Shown here one piece after another: positions 7,907 through 16,903 of a DNA stretch of 64,000 nt. The translations under genes were made by a program, and so were the position numbers. The stretch comes from Nannocystis sp. (GTDB lineage Bacteria; Myxococcota_A; Polyangia; Nannocystales; Nannocystaceae): contig JADJRG010000013.1 in NCBI GenBank assembly GCA_016712315.1, positions 1,710,001-1,774,000 of the forward strand. Reading direction: 5' to 3'. The notes beneath the pieces are model-generated. The model saw only the letters and a list, made by a program, of their open reading frames with translations. It searched no databases and was not told the DNA's origin. Position 1 is the stretch's first letter, and the number at the start of each line of letters is the position of its first letter.

Positions 7907-9295
7907 ATGCAGTCTGCGCGGACCAAGATCGCCTCGGTGCTCCGGCTCGTACCACCCGCGGAGGTGCGGGTGAAGGGTTGGGTGCGGACGGCCCGAGATA
8001 GCAAGCAGGTGGCGTTTTTAGAGGTGAACGACGGCTCGTGCTTCGCGAGCCTGCAGGTGGTGTGCTCGCCGGAGCTGGCGAACTTCGACGAGCTGCGCGG
8101 CCTGAGCACGGGCTCGGCGGTGTCGGTGGTCGGCGAGCTGGTGCCTTCGCCAGCGCAAGGGCAGCCGGTGGAGCTGCGGGCGCGATCGGTGGAGATCGTG
8201 GGGCGGGCTGAGTCGAGCTTCCCGCTGCAGAAGAAGCGCCATAGCTTCGAGTTTCTGCGGGAGATCGCCCACCTGCGGGTGCGCACGAACACGTTCGGGG
8301 CGGTGTTTCGGGTGCGCAGCGCGCTGGCGCAGGCGGTGCACTCGTTCTTCCAGGCGCGCGGGTTCTTCTATGTGCACACGCCGATCATCACGGCGTCGGA
8401 CGCGGAGGGCGCGGGCGAGATGTTCCGGGTGACGACGTTGGACGTCGGCGCGCCGCCGCGGACGCCGACAGGCGCGGTCGACTGGCGCGAAGATTTTTTT
8501 AGCAAGCCGTCCTACTTGACGGTGTCGGGGCAGCTCGGCGGCGAGACCTTCGCGATGGGGCTGTCGGAGATCTATACCTTCGGGCCGACGTTCCGCGCCG
8601 AGAACTCGAACACGCCGCGCCACGCGGCGGAATTCTGGATGATCGAGCCCGAGATGGCTTGGTATGACCTCGATGACGACGCAGACCTGGCGGAGGCGTT
8701 CGTGAAGGCGCTTCTGCGCGCCGCGTTGGAGGGGTGCGGTGAGGACCTGGCGTTCTTTAACGATCGGGTGGATCGCGGGCTGATCGCGCGGCTGGAGGCG
8801 GTGGTGAGCGCGGACTTCGGCCGGATCGACTACGCCGAGGCCGTCGATCGCCTGGCGAAGAGCGGCAAGAGCTTCGAGTTCCCGGTGTTCTTCGGCGCGA
8901 ACCTCCAGGCGGAGCACGAGCGCTACTTGACGGAGACGCTGATCGGGCGGCCGGTGTTCGTGGTCAACTACCCGAAGGAGATCAAGGCGTTCTACATGCG
9001 CCGCAATGACGACGGGCGCACCGTGGCGGCGATGGACCTGCTGGTGCCGAAGATCGGCGAGCTGATCGGCGGGTCGCAGCGCGAGGAGCGGCTCGATGTG
9101 CTCGAGCGGACGATCCGGGAGTCGGGCCTCGACCCGGCAGGGTACTCTTGGTACCTCGACACCCGCCGCTTCGGCACCGTGCCCCACGCGGGCTTCGGCC
9201 TCGGCTTCGAGCGGCTGCTGATGTATGTCACCGGTATGGAGAACATCCGGGATGTAATCCCCTTTCCACGCACGCCCCGAAATTGCGGCTTCTGA
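7907..9295 (+). CDS. asnS: Asparagine--tRNA ligase
   Basis: Class II aminoacyl-tRNA synthetase of 462 residues. An N-terminal OB-fold (VRVKGWVRTARDSKQVAFLEVNDGS) precedes the catalytic domain. Motif 2 is FRAENSNTPRHAAEFWMIEPE and motif 3 is GFGLGFERLLMYVTGMENIRDVIPFPR, ending in the NCGF typical of AsnRS rather than AspRS. ATG 7907 gives the normal family length; the frame stays open upstream but that part overlaps queE. There is no Shine-Dalgarno; a TACCCT box lies 9 bp upstream. Confidence 0.96.
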   Translation: MQSARTKIASVLRLVPPAEVRVKGWVRTARDSKQVAFLEVNDGSCFASLQVVCSPELANFDELRGLSTGSAVSVVGELVPSPAQGQPVELRARSVEIVGRAESSFPLQKKRHSFEFLREIAHLRVRTNTFGAVFRVRSALAQAVHSFFQARGFFYVHTPIITASDAEGAGEMFRVTTLDVGAPPRTPTGAVDWREDFFSKPSYLTVSGQLGGETFAMGLSEIYTFGPTFRAENSNTPRHAAEFWMIEPEMAWYDLDDDADLAEAFVKALLRAALEGCGEDLAFFNDRVDRGLIARLEAVVSADFGRIDYAEAVDRLAKSGKSFEFPVFFGANLQAEHERYLTETLIGRPVFVVNYPKEIKAFYMRRNDDGRTVAAMDLLVPKIGELIGGSQREERLDVLERTIRESGLDPAGYSWYLDTRRFGTVPHAGFGLGFERLLMYVTGMENIRDVIPFPRTPRNCGF

Positions 9296-9617
9296 GGGCG
9301 CTGGAGGCCCCTTCTTCGATGTGCTCCGATGTGGGTAGATGTCGGATGCGGCCGCGCGGAGAGCCCGCGCGCCGGGGCGGTGCGCCCGCTGGTACATCGG
9401 GGTCGCGTCAGATCCTCCTTTAATCTCCAGCGGTTGCAAAGTGACGGTGGCAGATCGCTAGCGCCACCATGGGGCAAACGCTAGGTTTTGGGAGAGGGTC
9501 GAGGGAGCGTGACAGTGAAGGTTCAAGCGCTGCCTGCGTCCAAGGCCCCCGTGGCTGCCCCCGAAGGGCATCCTCATAGTCGCCCCCTTAGCCTCGTCGG
9601 AGAGAAGGATCTTTTTT
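9296..9617 (+). other. Non-coding 322-bp gap upstream of the 9618 gene
   Basis: No convincing reading frame or known RNA element. A weak 6-bp hairpin (GGTGGC 9446-9451, GCCACC 9463-9468) is present, and the last 20 bp carry a good ribosome-binding site (AGAAGGA about 9602-9608) and a T-run before ATG 9618. I did not find inverted repeats that would mark an insertion sequence end. Confidence 0.4.
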
Positions 9618-10076
9618 ATGTACCTTCGTAAGAACAAAGTCCGTTGCGGTGAGACCCGTCGCACCTACCTGTCGATCGCTCATAACGTGTGGTGGGCGGG
9701 TGAGGGCAGCAAGAAGGCGCAGAGCCGGCCGATCGTGGTCGCGAGCTTCGGCGTCGAAGACCAGGTCGACATCGACCTCGCGCGGGAGCTGGTCGCCGCG
9801 GTCGAGCGCTGCGCGCCCAAGTTCCCGGTCCGCCGCGGTGACGGCAAGGCCGCGACCGTGCGGGTCGCCCAAGAGATCCGCAAGATCGAGCCCTACCTGA
9901 AGACGCTCGCCAGCCGCAAGCTGGGCCTCGCTCAACACCTGCCCCCTGAGCCAGAGCGCAGCATGATCCTCGACTCGCTCATCCGGGCGAAGCTCGCCGA
10001 CCCCGAGCTCGAGGCCCGCGAGGCGCCGCATGAGGAGTCGATCCTCTCGAATGTCCGCTCGCACCTGCTGATGTGA
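9618..10076 (+). CDS. Small protein resembling the N-terminus of IS1634-family transposases
   Basis: 152 residues. The first about 60 (MYLRKNKVRCGETRRTYLS, then VVASFGVEDQVD) resemble the N-terminal region of IS1634/IS4-type transposases, which read MYxRxxxxKxGKxxxYxxL...VVAxLG. The remaining residues are helical and charged and contain no DDE catalytic domain. It may be a domesticated or truncated transposase, or an unrelated small protein sharing this fold. AGAAGGA 9 bp upstream supports the start, so it is probably expressed. Confidence 0.65.
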   Translation: MYLRKNKVRCGETRRTYLSIAHNVWWAGEGSKKAQSRPIVVASFGVEDQVDIDLARELVAAVERCAPKFPVRRGDGKAATVRVAQEIRKIEPYLKTLASRKLGLAQHLPPEPERSMILDSLIRAKLADPELEAREAPHEESILSNVRSHLLM

Positions 10077-10150
10077 GCGCAGCGACCTCAGCCCACGGAC
10101 GAGGCGAGCCGCTGGGGCGGCGTGAGGTGGACGTTCTCTGTCTCGGTCAG

Positions 10151-10188
10151 CGAGGAGCCCACGCCGCAGCCGCGGTCGTGGGCTCTCG
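10151..10188. terminator. Large hairpin between convergent genes
   Basis: GAGCCCACG (10155-10163) pairs with CGTGGGCTC (10177-10185); the stem extends three more pairs past a bulged G, and the loop holds a further CCGC/GCGG stem. There is no T-run on either side. It lies between the 9618 and 10214 genes and probably acts as a bidirectional terminator. Confidence 0.55.
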
Positions 10189-10213
10189 CGTGCGCCGCGA
10201 ACGACCTCGACGG

Positions 10214-11425
10214 TCACCCGCGGTCGAGGAGCTGGAGGATCAGCTCGGCCGGTAAGGGCTCGCCGGCGCGGCGCGTGATGTACACGTTGGCCGCGCCGGC
10301 GCGCAGCAAACGGCCAGCGCCGAGGCGGGGCGCGAAGACGTCCAGGACCCGCAGCGCGCGGCCCCCGAGCTCGAGGTCGGTCGCGTTGGCGTCGAAGTCG
10401 GCGCGGTTCAAGGGCTTGCCGTTGGCGAAGACCTCGCTGAGGAACTCGACGCGGACCGCGAAGTCGATCGGCTTGCCCTCGAGCTGACCGCGGATCCGCT
10501 CCGGTAGGCCGTCAGGCAGGTTGCCGTGGAAGCTGGGCTGGTGATACGGCGCGAGCAGGTCGGCCTCGCCGAGCTCCGCCGAGGGGGCGACGACGAGGCC
10601 GCGCTCGTCGAAGGTGTAGGCGAGGTGGGTGGTGACCTCGGCCGCGCGGGCTCGTTGCGCCTCGACCTCGGCGGCGCGCTCGGTGGCGCGGCGCTTGGCG
10701 TCCTCCTCGAAGGCCGCGCTGGCGGCGGTGGCCCCGGGTCGGCCCGCGGGAGCGGCAGGGCGCGCCGCGGCAGGGCGCGCCTGTTGCGGAGCGCTGGCTC
10801 GCGGGCCCGCAGGCGGCGGCGGGGCAGGCTCGGCGGGTCCGACGTGCTCCTCGCCTTGAGGGTCGTCACCGAGGTCGGCCTCGTCAGGCTGGCCGGCGAG
10901 GACGAGCAGGAGGCGCTGGTCGTCGCCTTGAGGTTCGCCGAGGGAGATGGTGACGCGTGGGCCGCCCGGGAACGCCTCAGCGAGGTCCTCCAAGGTGACG
11001 CGCATCTGCTCGCAGAGGCGCTCGACGGGCCACGGTTGGCCGGCCGGCAGCGAGTCGATCGTGGCGTCGTTGGCCATCGCGACTTGGCCGCGCTGCACGA
11101 CCATGAGGCCCTCGCGCCGCTGCGGGCCGCTGCGGGCGTAGTAGATAAAGGCCTGGCGCGGCAGGACTTGGCTGGCGTAGATCGCGATGTCCGTGTTGTC
11201 GCGCCAGAACTCGGCGGCGTCGTCGTCGAGGATCGGGCCGACGATCCGCGCGACGGCGATCGGCGCGGTGGGGTGACGGGCGATCTCCAAGCTGGAGGTC
11301 AAGATGTTCCGGGCCTTGCTGATCAGACCCTCGGCGAGCACGGCCGCGAGGCTGGTCGGCCGGAACATGTCGAGCTGAAAGATGATGCCGCCGTGGCTGA
11401 GGATCGGGGGGGCTTGCGTGCTCAT
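10214..11425 (-). CDS. Two-domain protein of unknown function with Pro/Ala linker
   Basis: 403 residues, no signal peptide. Residues 1-185 form one globular part (IIFQLDMFRPTSLAAVLAEGLISKARNILTSS; LMVVQRGQVAMANDATIDSLPAGQ). A Pro/Ala/Arg linker follows (about 200-250), then a helical Glu/Arg segment (EDAKRRATERAAEVEAQRARAAE) and a C-terminal part of about 120 residues with LEGKPIDFAVRVEFLSEVFANGKPLNRADFD. I do not recognise either domain. A TACTAT box lies 22 bp before the ATG. Confidence 0.72.
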   Translation of the reverse strand: MSTQAPPILSHGGIIFQLDMFRPTSLAAVLAEGLISKARNILTSSLEIARHPTAPIAVARIVGPILDDDAAEFWRDNTDIAIYASQVLPRQAFIYYARSGPQRREGLMVVQRGQVAMANDATIDSLPAGQPWPVERLCEQMRVTLEDLAEAFPGGPRVTISLGEPQGDDQRLLLVLAGQPDEADLGDDPQGEEHVGPAEPAPPPPAGPRASAPQQARPAAARPAAPAGRPGATAASAAFEEDAKRRATERAAEVEAQRARAAEVTTHLAYTFDERGLVVAPSAELGEADLLAPYHQPSFHGNLPDGLPERIRGQLEGKPIDFAVRVEFLSEVFANGKPLNRADFDANATDLELGGRALRVLDVFAPRLGAGRLLRAGAANVYITRRAGEPLPAELILQLLDRG

Positions 11426-11513
11426 AGGCGTCGTTTCGCTGGCGCGGATAGTAGCTCGAATCGCTCACGCTCGCGCGCCCGGCAGAGCGCCCGCCGTGAG
11501 CCCGTGCGGGCGA

Positions 11514-12182
11514 TTAGCCGGGTCCGAGCAGGGCGAGCGAGACCTGCCACTCTCCCTCCTGCTTGTCGCTCTGGACACGACCAATGGCGAGCACCGCGCC
11601 GCCCTCGAGGGGGCACGTAAAAAATTCCTGGAACGCGTTCTCGGCCCGCTGCACGGGCGTCCATGACTGCGCGCAGGCGCTCGCGAGCTGGCTGAGGGCG
11701 CGCTGCAGGAGGGCGTCGCTGAGCTCGACGTCGAGGCCGGTGGCGGTCCAGGCGACGACGCCGCTGCTGTCGAGCTCGATAGTGAGTGATGTGCCGGAGA
11801 TCTCCACAGGGGTCGCAGGGGCGCAGTGATAGGTCCTCACGCTGGGCCCGCGCTCGCGCGCTGGGGGCGCGCCGCAGAGGCGCTCGGCGAGGCCATCAAA
11901 GTCGATGGTGGGCGCGCCGTCGGCGAGCTGCTCGGCGACCTCCTCGAGGTCCTCCCGCAGCGAGCGCCACTCGGCGAGCTCCCGCGCGGTGGCGCCGGCG
12001 GCTCCGCTGTTCGGGCCGCGCTCGCCGCTCGCGCCTCGTCCGCGGCGCAGCGCCTCCTCCCAGGCGCTCCGGGTGGCCTGCTCGCTGCGACGAGCGCAGC
12101 CGCTCACGAGCAGCGCGGCGGCGACATAGAGTCCGAGCCGGCTGCGCGATGACGACCTCGAGCCGAGCCGGGGCACCCCCAC
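11514..12182 (-). CDS. Putative lipoprotein, unknown
   Basis: 222 residues from GTG 12182. The signal peptide is Arg/Ser-rich then hydrophobic (LGLYVAAALLVSGCARR) with a clear lipobox. The mature part has an Arg/Gly-rich linker, a helix (EWRSLREDLEEVAEQLADG) and a C-terminal half with four Cys residues. No family recognised. A longer start at 12224 is open, but TACCCA (minus strand, 12194 to 12189) ends 6 bp before GTG 12182, like other starts in this window. Confidence 0.68.
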   Translation of the reverse strand: MGVPRLGSRSSSRSRLGLYVAAALLVSGCARRSEQATRSAWEEALRRGRGASGERGPNSGAAGATARELAEWRSLREDLEEVAEQLADGAPTIDFDGLAERLCGAPPARERGPSVRTYHCAPATPVEISGTSLTIELDSSGVVAWTATGLDVELSDALLQRALSQLASACAQSWTPVQRAENAFQEFFTCPLEGGAVLAIGRVQSDKQEGEWQVSLALLGPG

Positions 12183-12188
12183 ACGCCT

Positions 12189-12194
12189 TGGGTA
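12189..12194 (-). promoter_or_regulatory. -10-like box TACCCA, leaderless spacing
   Basis: Ends 6 bp before GTG 12182. Similar in sequence to the asnS box. By-eye call. Confidence 0.3.
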
Positions 12195-12262
12195 GCACCC
12201 GCGATGACCGTCGGGAAGGCCCAAATTCGCCGCTGTCCGCGCCGCTGCCCGCGCGCGGCTTG

Positions 12263-13624
12263 TCAGCGTCGGCGGTGGCCGGCGACGTAGACTCGATCCA
12301 CCGGCGCAGCGCTGCCTGCGAGCATGATGGCGTCGAGCAGGTGCTCGGAGGCGACGTCGGCGAGGGTGGGATGGTCGCGGTCGAGGGTGATGGCGTCGAA
12401 GGGGGCGCCGACCGCGAGCTTTCCGAGGTCGGCGCGGCCGAGGGCGCTGGCGCCGGCGACGGTGGCGGCGTCGAGCAAGGTGAGGCTGAGCGGGCGCTCC
12501 GCGGCGCTGAGGCAGAGGCGACGGCCGCTGCGCAGGCGCTCGTTCATCTCGAGGAGGCGGGCCTCTTGAAAGAGGTCGATGATCGCGTTGCTGTCGCTGC
12601 CGAGGGCGATCCGAGCGCCTCGCGTGAGGTGGTCGGCGGCGGGCACGATGCCGTCACCGAGGTCGGCTTCGGTGGTCGGACAGGCGCAGACGTGCTGCGC
12701 GGCGAGCAGCGCGAGGTCGGCGGCGTCGACGTGGATCGCGTGCACGGCGCTGAAGCTGCGCGGGCGATCGAGGCAGCCGCTGGCGGCGAAGACCTGGGTC
12801 GGGGTGAGGCCGCCGTGCTCGGCGGCGCACTCGTGGTTCTCGAGCGGCTGCTCCGAGACGTGGGCGTGCATGACGAGGCCGGCGCGCGCGGCGTAGTCGG
12901 CGAGCTGCTCGAGCTGAGGGCGGGCGACGGCGCGGACGCTGTGCGGGGCGACGCCGACGTCGACGCCGCGGGCGCGTAAGGCGTCGACGCGGGCGAGGTA
13001 GACGTCGAGGGAGGGATCACAGAAGCGCCGCTGCTCGGGCAGGGGCGGGCGGCGATCGCCGGCGCGCTGATAAAAGACCTCGAGCAGGACGAGGCGGAGG
13101 CCGACGTCGTCGGCGGCGCGGATGATCTGGTTGGAGAGCTCGTTGGGGTCGTCGTAGAGGCCGCCGTCGGGGCGGTGGTGGAGGTAGTGGAACTCGCCGA
13201 CGCAGGTGATCCCGGCGCGCAGCATCTCCGAAAAACAGGCGCGCGTGACCGCGTAGAGGCCGTCCGGGCCGAGGCGCTGGGCGGCGCTGTACATCGCCTG
13301 GCGCCAGCTCCAAAAGGTGCTCGGATCGCCGGCGGCGGCGCGGTGGGTGGCGCCGCGGATCGAGCGCTGGAAGGCGTGGCTGTGCGCGTTGATGAGGCCA
13401 GGGAGGAGGACCGCGCGGCCGAGGTCGTGCACGGGGATCGGCGCTCGATCGCGGTCGGGGGCGCTCGGGAGGCCCGTTTGAGCTCGTACGATCGTGCCGG
13501 CGGCGTCGACCTCGAGGTAGGGCGCGTCGACCCAAGCGCCGTCGAGCACGCCGTGCGCCGCGGTGAAGGCGCGCGCCGCCGCCGGGGCGGCGAGCTGTCG
13601 CTGCTTCGTGGTCTCCAGAGACAA
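12263..13624 (-). CDS. hutF: Formimidoylglutamate deiminase
   Basis: Amidohydrolase-superfamily metalloenzyme that converts N-formimino-glutamate to N-formylglutamate in histidine breakdown. Seen: GLINAHSHAFQRSIRG (metal-binding His pair), the HutF-type GEFHYLHH segment, the third metal His in MHAHVSEQ and the catalytic Asp in ALGSDSN. Length 453 is normal. The start is TTG 13624, with GAGGGG six bases upstream and only 9 bp after the stop of the retropepsin-like gene, so the two are probably co-transcribed. No other hut genes are in the window. Confidence 0.92.
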   Translation of the reverse strand: MSLETTKQRQLAAPAAARAFTAAHGVLDGAWVDAPYLEVDAAGTIVRAQTGLPSAPDRDRAPIPVHDLGRAVLLPGLINAHSHAFQRSIRGATHRAAAGDPSTFWSWRQAMYSAAQRLGPDGLYAVTRACFSEMLRAGITCVGEFHYLHHRPDGGLYDDPNELSNQIIRAADDVGLRLVLLEVFYQRAGDRRPPLPEQRRFCDPSLDVYLARVDALRARGVDVGVAPHSVRAVARPQLEQLADYAARAGLVMHAHVSEQPLENHECAAEHGGLTPTQVFAASGCLDRPRSFSAVHAIHVDAADLALLAAQHVCACPTTEADLGDGIVPAADHLTRGARIALGSDSNAIIDLFQEARLLEMNERLRSGRRLCLSAAERPLSLTLLDAATVAGASALGRADLGKLAVGAPFDAITLDRDHPTLADVASEHLLDAIMLAGSAAPVDRVYVAGHRRR

Positions 13625-13633
13625 TGCGCCCCT

Positions 13634-15769
13634 CTACTTGTTGGCGGCCTCGCGCGGGGCGGGGCGGAGGTAGAGCTTTCGCTCGGGAAAATCGAGGGTC
13701 CACGCGCCGCCGCCGAGGGCGCTCAGGCCGAACATGCCGTCGATCCGGAAGTCGTCGGAGCTGCGGTCCTGCTCGAAGTAGCCGTAGGCGCCGCGCAGGC
13801 GCTCGCCGCGGTGCTCGCCGAGCGTGAAGGCGTCGACGGTGACGAGCGTGGGTTGGCCGCGGCGCAGCGGCGGCGCGCCGATCGCCGCGTGGGCGTAAGC
13901 CTTGACGTTGGCCGCGACGTCGACGCCTTGCATGCCGGTGTTGAAGAGGAAGAGCCCCTCGGCGTCGTTCATCAGGGCTTTGAGGTAGATGAAGTGGGTC
14001 TCGTGGATCCAGAAGGGCGCGGCGGGGCCGCTGCGCCGCGCTTGGAGGGCGGCCTTGCACTTGGCGGCCGGGTTGACGAGGGTGAAGGTCTGAGACTGCG
14101 GGTCGACGGTGACCTGAAAGTGCTCGAGCAGGCGGACGCCGATCACGGCGCGCGCGCGCTTGGGATCGCTGCCGGACATCGCGGCGATGGTGGCGGCGTT
14201 GAAGATGTCGACCGGTACGGCGCGGATCGTGACGTCGCCGAGCTCGAGCGCGTCGACCTGACCGTGGCCGATCTCGGCGCCTTGACGGTTGACCGGGGTG
14301 CGCGAGCGGACCGGGACCTTGAGCTCGCGGGCGAGCTCCTCGTCGAGGATCACGTCGGCTGCGCCGGTGTCGAGGATCGCGCGGACGCTCTTGCCGCCGA
14401 TCTCGAGCTCGACCATCGGCATCGTGCTGCTGGGGTCGATCAGCGGCACCGAGGCGCTGCAGCCGTCGCCGCCGAAGCTGACCACGAGGGGTTGGCCGAC
14501 GAAGGCGCGGTAGCGGGCGGTGACGACGGCGTTGTTCGGGCCGGTTGCCTCGAGCGCCTTGGCGATCCCCTGGAAGTCGCGGTTGTGGCTGGCGATCCAG
14601 GCGCGCTGGGCGGCGACGATGTCGGCGCGCACGCCGGCCTTGGCGGCCCGATCGAGGAGCGACGAGGCCTCCTTCCACTGACCCTCGAGCACGCGCAGGC
14701 GGGCGAGCAGGAGCAGCGCCTCGCTCTCTTTGGCGTCGAGCTTGAGGGCGGCCTGGGCGGCGCGGACGAGCTCGTCGAAGCGGGCGGCGGCCCAGGCGGC
14801 GCGGGCCCACGCGACCTGGTCGGCGATCTCCTTCGGGGCGGCGGCGGCGGCGTCGCGGGCGGCGGCGAGCTTGTCGAGCGCGATGTCCTTGGCGGGCTTC
14901 AGCTTGGGCAGCTCCGGGGCGGCGAAGGTCTTGCCGTCGATCGGGCTGTGGTCGACGCGGGTGGTGGTGAAGACGATCTCCTGCGAGCGCTCGCCGAGGA
15001 TGTTGAGCAGGCGGACTCGGTGGGGGATCAGCGCGCCGTCGACCTTCTGGTAGTCCTCATGGATGACCCACTGCTCGAGGGTCTGCTCGCCGTCGGCTGA
15101 CTCTTCGACCAGCTCCTCGCGCAGCAGGCCGCTGGCGCGATCGAAGTACATGGTCTTGGCGGGCACGCCAGGGACGGCGCTCTCCCAGCGGACCGCGTCG
15201 AGCTGGGCGGGCGCGCCGGCCTGGTCGCGCTCGCGGGGCTTGCCGAGGCTGACCTTGACGCCGCGGGCGGCGTAGTCGAGGTACCAGTGGAGGATCGCGT
15301 CCTCTTGCGAGACGGCGAGCGCGTCGGGGTCGTCGAGCACCAAGAGGCCGCCTTGGTATTGCCAGCCGTCGGCGCCGTCGAAGCCGCGCTCCTCGACCTG
15401 GTCGCCGAGCACGGTGCGCCGGTAGAGCTGGCCGCGCGCGGTGGTTTGCAGGAGGAAGGTGCCGGTCTGCTCGGCGCGCGCGCACTCCTCGTCGTCCTCC
15501 TCGCAGCCCTGCTCCGGCAAGACCGCCATGCGCGAGTCGACGGTGCGCTGGGTGAGCAACCGGAGGGCGGCCTCGCCGCCGATCGCCTCGACGTAGCGGG
15601 CGAGCACGGCCTCGGCGGTGGCCGGGACGCCTGCGGCGTCGGGCGCCGCGCTCTCGTCGAGGGGGACCTTGAGGCAGCCGAGGGCGGGCGCGAGGGCGAG
15701 CGCGCCGAGCAAGCCGAGGCGTGTGAGCAGGAGCGAGCGAGCGCGGGCCGAGGCGGGGCGACGAGGCAT
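13634..15769 (-). CDS. Lipoprotein with retropepsin-like aspartyl protease domain
   Basis: 711 residues from ATG 15769. A signal peptide with lipobox (PALGC) is followed by an outer-membrane-lipoprotein-like beta region (about 40-230), a helical repeat region resembling TPRs (about 250-370) and a clan AA peptidase domain. The active site is VRAILDTGAADVILDEELA (Asp about residue 463); one DTG is present, so an active enzyme would need to dimerise as in retropepsins, or a second, divergent lobe follows (about 560-700). Periplasmic or cell-surface location is inferred. It sits directly upstream of hutF, but a functional link is not evident. Confidence 0.82.
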   Translation of the reverse strand: MPRRPASARARSLLLTRLGLLGALALAPALGCLKVPLDESAAPDAAGVPATAEAVLARYVEAIGGEAALRLLTQRTVDSRMAVLPEQGCEEDDEECARAEQTGTFLLQTTARGQLYRRTVLGDQVEERGFDGADGWQYQGGLLVLDDPDALAVSQEDAILHWYLDYAARGVKVSLGKPRERDQAGAPAQLDAVRWESAVPGVPAKTMYFDRASGLLREELVEESADGEQTLEQWVIHEDYQKVDGALIPHRVRLLNILGERSQEIVFTTTRVDHSPIDGKTFAAPELPKLKPAKDIALDKLAAARDAAAAAPKEIADQVAWARAAWAAARFDELVRAAQAALKLDAKESEALLLLARLRVLEGQWKEASSLLDRAAKAGVRADIVAAQRAWIASHNRDFQGIAKALEATGPNNAVVTARYRAFVGQPLVVSFGGDGCSASVPLIDPSSTMPMVELEIGGKSVRAILDTGAADVILDEELARELKVPVRSRTPVNRQGAEIGHGQVDALELGDVTIRAVPVDIFNAATIAAMSGSDPKRARAVIGVRLLEHFQVTVDPQSQTFTLVNPAAKCKAALQARRSGPAAPFWIHETHFIYLKALMNDAEGLFLFNTGMQGVDVAANVKAYAHAAIGAPPLRRGQPTLVTVDAFTLGEHRGERLRGAYGYFEQDRSSDDFRIDGMFGLSALGGGAWTLDFPERKLYLRPAPREAANK

Positions 15770-15927
15770 GGCGCCAGAGAGTGCCGCACCTCGCCCCAGC
15801 GGCTCAACTGCATGACACGGGGTTTTTTCCGCGGGCCCGCGCGGTCGACCGGAGGGGACGCAGGGCGCGGCGCCGAAGACTGCGCGCCGACAGGGCGCCG
15901 GTGTGGGGAGCAGGCGCAGCTTTGGGG

Positions 15928-16893
15928 GTGACGGGCGGTAAATCCGGGCTAGTCTGGGCCGGCTTGCTGACGCTCTGGACCCTCGCGATGAGCTTGACGC
16001 TCGGCGGCTCGCCAGCCGGCGGCGGGCGGGCGGGCGTTGAGGTGCGGGGGGTCGAGGCGTCCGAGGCGGAGATCTCGGCGGCGCTGGCCGAACGAGGCGC
16101 TGACGGCTGCCGCGCCGAGGTGGCGGCGGCGCTGCGCCGGGGTGAACGACGGCGCGAGGGGGCGGGGCCGTGCGACGCCGCGCTCGAGCGGGCGCTGCGC
16201 CGGTTGATCGAGGTGAGCGAGGTGTCGCCGCGCTTCGGGGTCGTGGAGGAGCGCCGGGCGGATCTGGCGGGCGTGAGCGTGAAGGCGTGGGTGGTCCGCG
16301 GGTGCCGCCGATGGCTGCTGCGGCGGCCAGAGATCGGCAGCCCACTGCTCTCCGACGCGCAAGCGGCGGGCTGTCGGGCGGAGCGGCGGGCGGAGCCGCT
16401 GCCGCTCGAGCTGATCGATCGAGGGGGCGAACGCGTGGCGCTCGCGCGGGTGCGCTCGAATACGAGCGGTCGCTACGAGGTTCGACTGGGGGATGTAGAG
16501 ACGGAGCTGGCGAGCCGCGGTCTGCCGCCGCTGGTCGCGTGGCAGACGCTCGAGCTGGGCGCGGCGGGCTGGGCTTGGAGGGTCGATCTGGTGGCGCTGC
16601 ACCGCGAGCTGGCGGAGAAGCACGCGCGGTGGGTGCGACGCGGCCGCGGGGCGCCTGCGCTGGCGGCGTTGCTGCACCCGGACCACCCAGCGGCCGATTC
16701 GCTGCACGCGCTGGCCGAAGAGGCGAGGGTGGCGCGCCAAGCGGCGGACTACCAAGCGGTGGTCGAGGGGGTGATGCCGGCGTGGCGCTTCCTCGAGCGT
16801 TATCCGCGGTCGCCTTATCGCCGCGCGGTCACCTCGCAGGTGCTGACGCCGACGACGCCCGTGACGATCGAGGCGGATGAGTCGCTTCGCTAG
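15928..16893 (+). CDS. Secreted or membrane-anchored protein, unknown
   Basis: 321 residues from GTG 15928. The N-terminus has one hydrophobic segment (SGLVWAGLLTLWTLAMSLTLGG) that can serve as signal peptide or anchor. The mature part is Arg/Ala/Glu-rich with paired Cys residues (GADGCRAE, GPCDAALE, RGCRRW, AAGCRAE) and a helical C-terminus. No family recognised. An alternative start, TTG 15964, lies 8 bp after CTAGTCT (15949-15955). The next gene begins 10 bp after its stop. Confidence 0.7.
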   Translation: MTGGKSGLVWAGLLTLWTLAMSLTLGGSPAGGGRAGVEVRGVEASEAEISAALAERGADGCRAEVAAALRRGERRREGAGPCDAALERALRRLIEVSEVSPRFGVVEERRADLAGVSVKAWVVRGCRRWLLRRPEIGSPLLSDAQAAGCRAERRAEPLPLELIDRGGERVALARVRSNTSGRYEVRLGDVETELASRGLPPLVAWQTLELGAAGWAWRVDLVALHRELAEKHARWVRRGRGAPALAALLHPDHPAADSLHALAEEARVARQAADYQAVVEGVMPAWRFLERYPRSPYRRAVTSQVLTPTTPVTIEADESLR

Positions 16894-16903
16894 GAGTAGC
16901 CCG

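Noticed and set aside
9446..9468. Hairpin GGTGGC/GCCACC as terminator or riboswitch
   Set aside because: Only 6 bp and no T-run or known aptamer pattern.
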